From NCBI GenBank assembly GCA_003550945.1, contig PULL01000205.1, forward strand, positions 1-5,539: a stretch of DNA of 5,539 bases. The letters run 5' to 3'. The notes beneath the pieces were generated by a model, which saw only the letters and a program-made list of their open reading frames with translations, was not told the DNA's origin and searched no databases. A program made the position numbers and the translations under genes. Positions 1 through 4,522 of the stretch are shown here, piece by piece (position 1 is the first letter of the stretch; each line of letters opens with the position of its first letter). Source of the DNA: Thioalkalivibrio sp. (lineage in GTDB: Bacteria > Pseudomonadota > Gammaproteobacteria > Ectothiorhodospirales > Ectothiorhodospiraceae).

Positions 1-125
1 ACCTCGGTCCCGTCGGTCAGCTCGGCCCGGAAACGGCTGCGCTGCCGGGTCGCGTAGGGTAATCGCAGGATCGCCACGGGCTGGCCGTCCGGGGGCGCTG
101 CGCAGCGTCGGTCGAGCGTCAGCAT
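1..125 (-). CDS. ureE: Urease accessory protein UreE, N-terminal fragment (continues past the left edge)
   Basis: This is the first 41 codons of a gene that runs off the left edge. It begins with ATG at 125 and reads MLTLDRRCAAPPDG, then a segment RLPYATRQRSRFRAELTDG. The pattern of a hydrophobic first strand followed by L-P-x5-K/R-SR-x-R-x-x-L-x-DG is the usual N-terminal domain of UreE, the metallochaperone that delivers nickel to the urease apoprotein complex in the cytoplasm. The nickel-binding C-terminal domain and any His-rich tail lie outside the window. The start is 6 nt after the ureC stop codon, with no strong Shine-Dalgarno sequence in the end of ureC, so translation is probably coupled to ureC. 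Identification rests on the short N-terminal match plus position directly after ureC, the standard place for ureE in proteobacterial operons. Confidence 0.88.
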   Translation of the reverse strand, partial: MLTLDRRCAAPPDGQPVAILRLPYATRQRSRFRAELTDGTE

Positions 126-131
126 CGCCGG

Positions 132-1838
132 TCAGAACAGAAAGTAGCGCTGAGCCATCGGGACCTCTTCCGCAGGCTCGCAGGTCAGCAATTCCCCGTC
201 GGCACGAACCTGATACGTTTCGGGATCCACCTCCATTTGGGGCATCCAGTCGTTCAACACCATGTGCTGCTTGCGCACGGAGCGGCAGCCCTTCACTGCC
301 ACCGCACGGTGGTTCAGGTTCAGACGCCCCGCCACACCGGCCGCCAGCGCGGCGGAGGACATGAACGTCACGGCGACGCTGCCGATCGCGTTCCCGTAGC
401 TGCCGAACATCGGGCGGTAGTGCACCGGCTGGGGGGTAGGAATCGACGCGTTCGGATCACCCATCGGGGCCGCGACGATCATGCCGCCCTTGATGATCAT
501 CGCAGGCTTCACGCCAAAGAACGCCGGCCGCCACAGGCACAGGTCGGCCAGCTTGCCAGGCTCGATGCTGCCGACTTCGTGCGCGATGCCGTGGGTGAGT
601 GCCGGGTTGATGGTGTACTTTGCGATGTAGCGGCGCACCCGCAGGTTGTCGGCGCCCGGATCGTCGCCGGGTAGCGTGCCCCGCTGCACCTTCATCTTGT
701 GCGCGGTCTGCCAGGTACGCAGGATCACTTCGCCGACGCGACCCATCGCCTGCGAGTCCGACGAGATCATCGAGAACGCGCCGAGGTCGTGCAGGATGTC
801 CTCGGCGGCGATGGTCTCGCGCCGGATGCGCGACTCCGCGAACGCGACGTCCTCGGGGATCGCCGGATCCAGGTGATGGCAGACCATCAACATGTCGAGG
901 TGCTCGTCGACCGTGTTCACAGTGTACGGGCGCGTCGGGTTGGTCGACGACGGCAATACGTTGTCCTGTCCGCAGGCCTTGATGATGTCCGGCGCGTGGC
1001 CGCCACCGGCACCCTCGGTGTGGTAGGTGTGGATGGTGCGGCCCTTCATCGCCGCCAGCGTGTCCTCGACGAACCCGGACTCGTTCAGCGTGTCGGTGTG
1101 GATCGCGACCTGAACATCGTATTCCTCGGCGACAGTCAGACAGTTGTCGATCGCCGCCGGCGTGGTGCCCCAGTCCTCGTGAAGCTTGAAGCCGAGTGCG
1201 CCGGCCTCGACCTGCTCGCGCAGCGCGTCCGGCAGGCTGGCATTGCCCTTGCCCAGGAAGCCCAGGTTCATCGGAAACGCGTCGGCGGCCTCGAGCATGC
1301 GCTGGATGTGCCAGACGCCGGGCGTGCAGGTGGTCGCATTGGTCCCGGTCGCAGGGCCGGTACCCCCTCCGATCATCGTCGTGATGCCGCTCATCAGCGC
1401 CTCTTCGATCTGCTGCGGGCAGATGAAGTGGATATGCGCGTCGATGCCGCCGGCGGTCACGATCATGCCTTCGCCGGCGATCGCCTCGGTCCCGGGTCCG
1501 ACGATGATGTTTACTCCGGGCTGGGTGTCGGGGTTGCCCGCTTTGCCGATCGCCTGGATGCGACCGTTGCGCAGGCCGATGTCGGCCTTCACGATGCCCC
1601 AGTGGTCGATGATCAGCGCGTTGGTGATCACGGTGTCGGCGACCTGGGCGCCGAGCCGCTGGCTCTGCCCCATGCCGTCGCGGATCACCTTGCCACCGCC
1701 GAACTTCACCTCGTCGCCGTAGATCGTGTAGTCCTGCTCGACCCGCACGAACAGCTCAGTGTCCGCGAGCCGCACCCGGTCGCCTACCGTCGGGCCGTAC
1801 ATGTCCGCGTAGGCGGCCCGCGAGATCCGTATGCTCAT
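132..1838 (-). CDS. ureC: Urease subunit alpha (catalytic, nickel-binding)
   Basis: This is the catalytic subunit of cytoplasmic urease (EC 3.5.1.5), which hydrolyses urea to ammonia and carbamate. Its 568 residues match the family's usual length of about 567-570. All active-site residues are present, offset by one from Klebsiella numbering: nickel ligands His135 and His137 (in DAHIHFICPQQ), the lysine to be carbamylated Lys218 (GFKLHEDWG), His247 (AIHTDTLNESGF), His273 (HTYHTEGAGGGHAPD) and Asp361 (SSDSQAMGR). The substrate-binding and catalytic His220 and His321 are intact, as are mobile-flap Cys320 (MVCHHLD) and Arg337. The frame is open throughout, so the gene looks functional. The ATG at 1838 overlaps the ureB stop (ATGA, 1835-1838) and has a GAGGAG Shine-Dalgarno (1847-1852) 8 nt upstream, so translation is coupled to ureB. 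A long open frame on the opposite strand is a codon-bias shadow. Confidence 0.99.
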   Translation of the reverse strand: MSIRISRAAYADMYGPTVGDRVRLADTELFVRVEQDYTIYGDEVKFGGGKVIRDGMGQSQRLGAQVADTVITNALIIDHWGIVKADIGLRNGRIQAIGKAGNPDTQPGVNIIVGPGTEAIAGEGMIVTAGGIDAHIHFICPQQIEEALMSGITTMIGGGTGPATGTNATTCTPGVWHIQRMLEAADAFPMNLGFLGKGNASLPDALREQVEAGALGFKLHEDWGTTPAAIDNCLTVAEEYDVQVAIHTDTLNESGFVEDTLAAMKGRTIHTYHTEGAGGGHAPDIIKACGQDNVLPSSTNPTRPYTVNTVDEHLDMLMVCHHLDPAIPEDVAFAESRIRRETIAAEDILHDLGAFSMISSDSQAMGRVGEVILRTWQTAHKMKVQRGTLPGDDPGADNLRVRRYIAKYTINPALTHGIAHEVGSIEPGKLADLCLWRPAFFGVKPAMIIKGGMIVAAPMGDPNASIPTPQPVHYRPMFGSYGNAIGSVAVTFMSSAALAAGVAGRLNLNHRAVAVKGCRSVRKQHMVLNDWMPQMEVDPETYQVRADGELLTCEPAEEVPMAQRYFLF

Positions 1839-2158
1839 CGTCCCGGCTCCTCGTCCAGTCCGCCCATCACCCTGCCCTGAAACCCGAAGACCCGGCGTGC
1901 GCCTGCGTAGGCCACGAGGGTCACGGTCCGCGTCTGCCCCGGTTCGAAGCGCACCGCGGTGCCGGCCGGGATGTCCAGCCGAAAGCCGCGCGCGGTCACC
2001 CGATCGAAGTCCAGCGCGTTGTTCACCTCGTGGAAGTGGTAGTGCGATCCGACCTGCACCGGACGGTCGCCGGTGTTGGTCACCGCCAGCGTGACCGTGT
2101 CACGCCCGGCATTCAGTTCGATCTCGCCCTCTTCGAGCAGGTACTCACCGGGGGTCAT
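1835..2158 (-). CDS. ureB: Urease subunit beta
   Basis: This is the small beta subunit of urease, which packs with UreA and UreC in the trimer of (ABC) units. The 107-residue protein from ATG 2158 starts MTPGEYLLEEGEIELNAGR and carries the family core VGSHYHFHEVN (about residues 34-44) and RLDIPAGTAVRFEPGQ. The length agrees with the usual 100-110. A longer frame opens at a TTG at 2182, but I chose ATG 2158. MxPGEY is the typical UreB N-terminus, and a strong Shine-Dalgarno (GAGGAGAAGG, 2164-2173) sits 5 nt upstream; a start at 2182 would bury it in coding sequence. The stop overlaps the ureC start by 4 nt. Unusually, it is separated from ureA by 205 nt containing a large inverted-repeat element. 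Confidence 0.97.
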   Translation of the reverse strand: MTPGEYLLEEGEIELNAGRDTVTLAVTNTGDRPVQVGSHYHFHEVNNALDFDRVTARGFRLDIPAGTAVRFEPGQTRTVTLVAYAGARRVFGFQGRVMGGLDEEPGR

Positions 2159-2163
2159 GGCGT

Positions 2164-2173
2164 CCTTCTCCTC
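2164..2173 (-). promoter_or_regulatory. Strong ribosome binding site of ureB
   Basis: The minus strand reads GAGGAGAAGG here, ending 5 nt before the ATG at 2158. It settles the ureB start and shows that ureB has its own initiation signal on the far side of the inverted repeat. It lies 26 nt downstream of the repeat's last base in the direction of transcription, so it is not within the predicted hairpin stem. Confidence 0.85.
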
Positions 2174-2199
2174 ATGTTCCAAATACAGCCGGCGTGCCC

Positions 2200-2311
2200 A
2201 GGGTTCGATCCGGGTGATGCGTCAGCGGGACGCCGTGAATACATCCCTGTGGGCTTGACGGCCGCATCCATGCGGCCGACACCCGCTGACGCATCACCCG
2301 GATCGAACCCT
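2200..2311. repeat. MITE/REP-like palindromic element with perfect 30-bp inverted repeats, between ureA and ureB
   Basis: The 112-bp element has arms 2200-2229 and 2282-2311 that are perfect reverse complements over 30 bp. The outer end of each arm reads AGGGTTCGATCC inward. The 52-bp core (2230-2281) holds a second palindrome at 2259-2278. It has no plausible open reading frame and no obvious target-site duplication at its edges. No T-run follows the hairpin on either strand, so it is not a typical intrinsic terminator. The layout resembles a non-autonomous miniature transposable element or a palindromic intergenic repeat. From memory only, similar cores occur as dispersed intergenic repeats in several gammaproteobacteria. 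It must be transcribed as part of the urease mRNA if the operon is one transcript, where it would fold into a very stable stem. Confidence 0.9.
2259..2278. repeat. Inner 9-bp palindrome within the ureA-ureB repeat
   Basis: Positions 2259-2267 (CGGCCGCAT) pair perfectly with 2270-2278 (ATGCGGCCG), leaving only CC in the middle. In single-stranded form it would be an 8-bp stem with a 4-nt loop. It is nested inside the outer 30-bp inverted repeat, so the whole element can form a long stem capped by this short hairpin. REP-type elements recognised by RAYT transposases often have such short GC-rich hairpins, but no RAYT gene is present in the window. Confidence 0.85.
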
Positions 2312-2363
2312 TCAGTCGCATCACAAGATCCCAACCCGGCCCCCGTACGCGTGCACGCCCCGA

Positions 2364-2666
2364 TCAGCGAATCGGCTCATGGACCGTCACCAGCTTGGTG
2401 CCGTCGGGGAACGTCGCTTCCACCTGCACTTCGGGAATCATCTCCGGCACGCCTTCCATCACGTCCTGTCGGGTCAGCACTTCGCCGCCCAGCGCCATCA
2501 GCTCGGCAACGGTTCGGCCGTCGCGGGCGCCCTCGAGAATCGCGGCCGAGATCAACGCGACGGCCTCGGGGTAGTTCAGCTTCAGGCCGCGGTCGCGCCG
2601 GCGCTCGGCGAGCAGCGCGGCGGTGAACAGCAGCAACTTGTCTTTTTCCCTGGGGGTCAATTCCAT
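2364..2666 (-). CDS. ureA: Urease subunit gamma
   Basis: This is the small gamma subunit of urease, 100 residues and exactly the usual family length. It begins MELTPREKDKLLLFTAALLAERR and contains the conserved LNYPEAVALISAAILEGARDGRTVAELM block (about residues 30-57), the VLTRQDVMEGVPEMIPEVQVEATFPDGTKLVTVHEPI block and the typical short C-terminus. It is first of the three structural genes, starting 16 nt after the ureD stop. A GGAG Shine-Dalgarno (2674-2677) lies 7 nt before the ATG inside that gap. The stop is followed by 205 non-coding nucleotides before ureB, whereas ureA and ureB are close or overlapping in most proteobacterial operons I know. Separate ureA, ureB and ureC genes are the ordinary bacterial arrangement, unlike the fused ureAB of Helicobacter. 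Confidence 0.98.
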   Translation of the reverse strand: MELTPREKDKLLLFTAALLAERRRDRGLKLNYPEAVALISAAILEGARDGRTVAELMALGGEVLTRQDVMEGVPEMIPEVQVEATFPDGTKLVTVHEPIR

Positions 2667-2682
2667 TCCAGAACTCCGATGT

Positions 2683-3594
2683 TCAGGTCGACCAGATGCG
2701 CGGCGGGCAGGCGGGTCGGCCCATCACCTCGGGTCTAAGCAGGAACCATGCCCGGATCATGGCTTCCCAGAGATCCTCCCCGGACTGCGCGAGCCAGCGG
2801 CACACCAGCAGGCCGACGTCCCGTGCATTCGCCTGCGCACCCGCGCCTGCGGGCAGCAGGGTGCAACCCATCAGCGGATCGGTTCCTGGCGGCTGCGCCA
2901 GGGCGCGCAGTTCGGCCAGCATCGCGGGCGTGGCCGGCCACGCGATGAGTGTGGCCAGGTAACCCTTGCCCCGCAGCCCCCAGGGGGCCTGCAGCATCGG
3001 CGAACCACCCTGCAGGCGCAGGCGCTCGGCGAGGAGCGTCTGCTGCCCCGTGACCACATCGAGTGCGAGATCACAGGAGCCGTGCTGAAAGCGGTCCCCG
3101 CTGCCGGGCCGCCCCAAGCCCAGCAGATCCCAGGCCAGGAGCCGACTGCCCGGCGCGACTTCGAAGCGACTGCGCATCTGGACCCGCGCCCCCGCGTGAA
3201 GAATGTTCAGGGCGGGCAGCCACTCCAGCGCGGCATCGTCGCCCACGCGGAAGTGCTGGCTCTGCACTGCGGTGGCTCCAGCCGAGCGGTAGAACTTGCC
3301 TGCAGCGGGCGTGGTGATCAGTGCGTGGGCGACCGTCGCGCTGTCCACTCGAATCTGAAGTTCATCACCGCCGACCACGCCTCCCGGGGGATGCAGAAGG
3401 TAGCTGTGACAGGGCGCGCCTTCGGGATGAAACGCCCGCTGGACCCTTAGCGGGCCAAGATGACGCCGGCGCCGAAGCACGGTCCTGTCCGGTCCCGCCT
3501 CGAACCCCAGATCCAGCCGCGCGCGCCACCCACCCCCAGGCTGCGGGGCGCACGCGGGGGCATCGAGCAGATGCCGTGTCTGGACCTGAATCAT
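2683..3594 (-). CDS. ureD: Urease accessory protein UreD
   Basis: UreD is the accessory protein that binds urease apoprotein and, with UreF and UreG, forms the scaffold through which nickel reaches the active site. The 303-residue product from ATG 3594 fits the usual 270-310. Family blocks visible in order are WRARLDLGFE (residue 23 on), HLGPLRVQRAFHPEG (45-59), HPPGGVVGGDEL (68-79), TTPAAGKFYRS (94-104), LEWLP (123-127), LGLGRPGSGDRF (158-169) and LRGKGYLATLI (207-217). The frame stays open upstream to a TTG at 3690, but the added residues are Arg-rich and unlike UreD. ATG 3594 is the only in-frame ATG at the front; a GTG at 3627 is the less likely alternative. No clear Shine-Dalgarno precedes 3594. 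The usual LEWLPQE motif reads LEWLPAL here. It is first in the urease operon, 16 nt before ureA. Confidence 0.95.
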   Translation of the reverse strand: MIQVQTRHLLDAPACAPQPGGGWRARLDLGFEAGPDRTVLRRRRHLGPLRVQRAFHPEGAPCHSYLLHPPGGVVGGDELQIRVDSATVAHALITTPAAGKFYRSAGATAVQSQHFRVGDDAALEWLPALNILHAGARVQMRSRFEVAPGSRLLAWDLLGLGRPGSGDRFQHGSCDLALDVVTGQQTLLAERLRLQGGSPMLQAPWGLRGKGYLATLIAWPATPAMLAELRALAQPPGTDPLMGCTLLPAGAGAQANARDVGLLVCRWLAQSGEDLWEAMIRAWFLLRPEVMGRPACPPRIWST

Positions 3595-3617
3595 GCCCGG
3601 AGCGTTAGCAGGAATCG

Positions 3618-3645
3618 CGCCGCGCACGAGACCCGTGCGCCGGCG
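3618..3645. other. GC-rich hairpin in the ureD leader
   Basis: The 7-nt arms GCGCACG (3622-3628) and CGTGCGC (3634-3640) pair around a 5-nt loop. Four further base pairs (3618-3621 with 3642-3645) form if one base, 3641, is bulged. No T-run follows on the minus strand, so it is a poor match to an intrinsic terminator for the upstream ppsA-ppsR pair. It may still slow or shield the 5' leader of the ureD mRNA. In such GC-rich DNA a stem of this size can arise by chance. Confidence 0.35.
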
Positions 3646-3657
3646 TGATCTGCACCA
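3642..3657 (-). promoter_or_regulatory. Possible sigma-54 promoter element upstream of ureD (weak)
   Basis: The minus strand reads TGGTGCAGATCACGCC. It has the invariant GG and GC with 10 nt between them, and resembles the E. coli glnA p2 element (TGGCACAGATTTCGCT) as I remember it. The -12 part lacks the usual TT before GC, so the match is only partial. Transcription would start near 3631, about 36 nt before the ureD ATG. It is considered mainly because a NtrC-like site lies just upstream. Confidence 0.25.
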
Positions 3658-3672
3658 GACTGCGCGCCCGAA

Positions 3673-3689
3673 TGCACCACGATGGAGCA
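3673..3689. promoter_or_regulatory. Possible NtrC-binding site upstream of ureD
   Basis: The plus strand reads TGCACC-ACGAT-GGAGCA, and the minus strand TGCTCC-ATCGT-GGTGCA. The commonly cited NtrC consensus is TGCACC-N5-GGTGCA, so 11 of 12 specified bases match and one half-site is perfect. It lies 79-95 nt before the ureD ATG, in the only intergenic gap upstream of the urease operon. Nitrogen-limitation control of urease through NtrC (directly or via NAC) is known in enterics. The site is close to the putative sigma-54 element (centre about 50 bp from its predicted start), nearer than typical NtrC enhancers. It also lies inside an upstream extension of the ureD frame, but that extension does not look coding. 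Confidence 0.4.
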
Positions 3690-3718
3690 ACGTATCGCAC
3701 CGTTATGGCGCAAACACC

Positions 3719-4522
3719 TCAGGCGAGTTGCGCGCGCACCCGGCTGGCGATCTCTTCCACGGAGAGGTGGGTCACTTCGAGCCGCGGGATGTGTTCGCGG
3801 TAGAGGAACTCGTCGATCGCGAGGCACTCGTCGCGGCACTGCGCGAGGCTCGCGTAGCGGCTGCCGGGCCGTCGCGATTCCCGGATGTGAGCGAGGCGCT
3901 CGGGAGAGATCACCAGGCCCAGCAGTCGCCCGCGCAGGCCGCGCAGCGAGCTGGGCAGGCGGGTATCGCCGGTCATGTCCTCGGGAATCAGAGGGTAGTT
4001 GGCCGCGAACATGCCGTAGTTCATCGCGAGGTAAAGGCAGGTGGGCGTCTTGCCTGAGCGCGACACGCCCATCAGGACCACTTCGGCGTGGCCAATGTCC
4101 CCGGTCGCGAGGCCGTCGTCGTGTGCAAGGGTGAAGTTGAGCGCTTCGATCCGGCGGTCATAGCGCGCTATGTCACCGATGCCGTGGGCACGACCGGAAA
4201 CGGACTCGGCCTTGAGCCCGAACACCTGTTCCAACTGCTGCAGGTGATCGGAGAAGATGTCCAGCACCGGAACCGGGCACTCCCGCAACTGCGCACGCAG
4301 CGTCGCATCCGCAAAGGTCGCGACGACCAACGCCGGCTGCGGCCCGGCCCGCATCCGCTCGAAGATGTCCTCGAGGTGCTCCTGGCTGCGAACGAAGGGC
4401 CGCAGGTGCCAGCCAGGGTGCAGGCCCTCGAACTGGGTCAGCAGCGTGCGCGCAAGCGTCTCGGCGGTGATGCCCGTTCCGTCGGAGAGCAGATACACCT
4501 GCGGGCGGGCCGCCTCAGTCAC
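3719..4522 (-). CDS. ppsR: PEP synthase regulatory protein (PSRP/DUF299 kinase-pyrophosphorylase)
   Basis: This bifunctional enzyme controls phosphoenolpyruvate synthase. In characterised members it inactivates the synthase by ADP-dependent phosphorylation of a threonine next to the catalytic histidine, and reactivates it by Pi-dependent removal of that phosphate, forming pyrophosphate. The 267-residue length is normal (E. coli YdiA is about 277). Visible hallmarks are the N-terminal VYLLSDGTGITAETLA (residues 9-24), the P-loop GVSRSGKTPT (152-161), LAMNYGMFAANYPLIPEDM (165-183) and LLGLVISPERLAHIRESR (200-217). The start is GTG at 4522, overlapping the ppsA stop by 8 nt (GTGACTGA), with GGAG (4533-4536) 10 nt upstream. 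That overlap and the target enzyme directly upstream support the synthase (PpsR-type) assignment over the PPDK-directed branch. Translation is probably coupled to ppsA. Confidence 0.96.
   Translation of the reverse strand: MTEAARPQVYLLSDGTGITAETLARTLLTQFEGLHPGWHLRPFVRSQEHLEDIFERMRAGPQPALVVATFADATLRAQLRECPVPVLDIFSDHLQQLEQVFGLKAESVSGRAHGIGDIARYDRRIEALNFTLAHDDGLATGDIGHAEVVLMGVSRSGKTPTCLYLAMNYGMFAANYPLIPEDMTGDTRLPSSLRGLRGRLLGLVISPERLAHIRESRRPGSRYASLAQCRDECLAIDEFLYREHIPRLEVTHLSVEEIASRVRAQLA

Noticed and set aside
699..1880. A 393-codon open frame on the plus strand opposite ureC, extending slightly past its start
   Set aside because: It is the mirror of a highly conserved, GC-biased gene. Its translation is rich in Arg, Val, Asp and His with no domain features, as expected of an antisense shadow. 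ureC on the other strand has every catalytic residue.
2159..2182. N-terminal extension of UreB from a TTG at 2182
   Set aside because: The extension would bury the strong Shine-Dalgarno GAGGAGAAGG, and UreB proteins normally begin at the MxPGEY sequence.
2201..2220. GGGTTCGATCC in the repeat arm resembles the T-arm of a tRNA
   Set aside because: The flanking bases do not form the 5-bp T-stem (CAGGG faces CGGGT), and there is no acceptor, D-arm or anticodon structure. A tRNA gene or tRNA-derived attachment site is not supported.
2200..2311. The inverted repeat as an integron attC site or an intrinsic terminator
   Set aside because: There are no GTTRRRY core sites or integrase context for attC, and no T-run after the stem on either strand for a terminator.
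2030..2626. A 198-codon plus-strand open frame crossing ureB, the repeat and ureA
   Set aside because: It runs antisense to two well-supported genes and through the palindrome. Its product is low-complexity Arg/Pro/Ser sequence with no family resemblance.
3618..3645. The hairpin as an intrinsic terminator for ppsA-ppsR
   Set aside because: The stem is not followed by a T-rich stretch on the minus strand; the next bases are GC-rich and then ATTCCTGC.
3595..3690. N-terminal extension of UreD from a TTG at 3690
   Set aside because: The extra 32 residues are Arg-rich, do not resemble UreD, and cover the possible regulatory site. The ATG at 3594 gives a family-like length.
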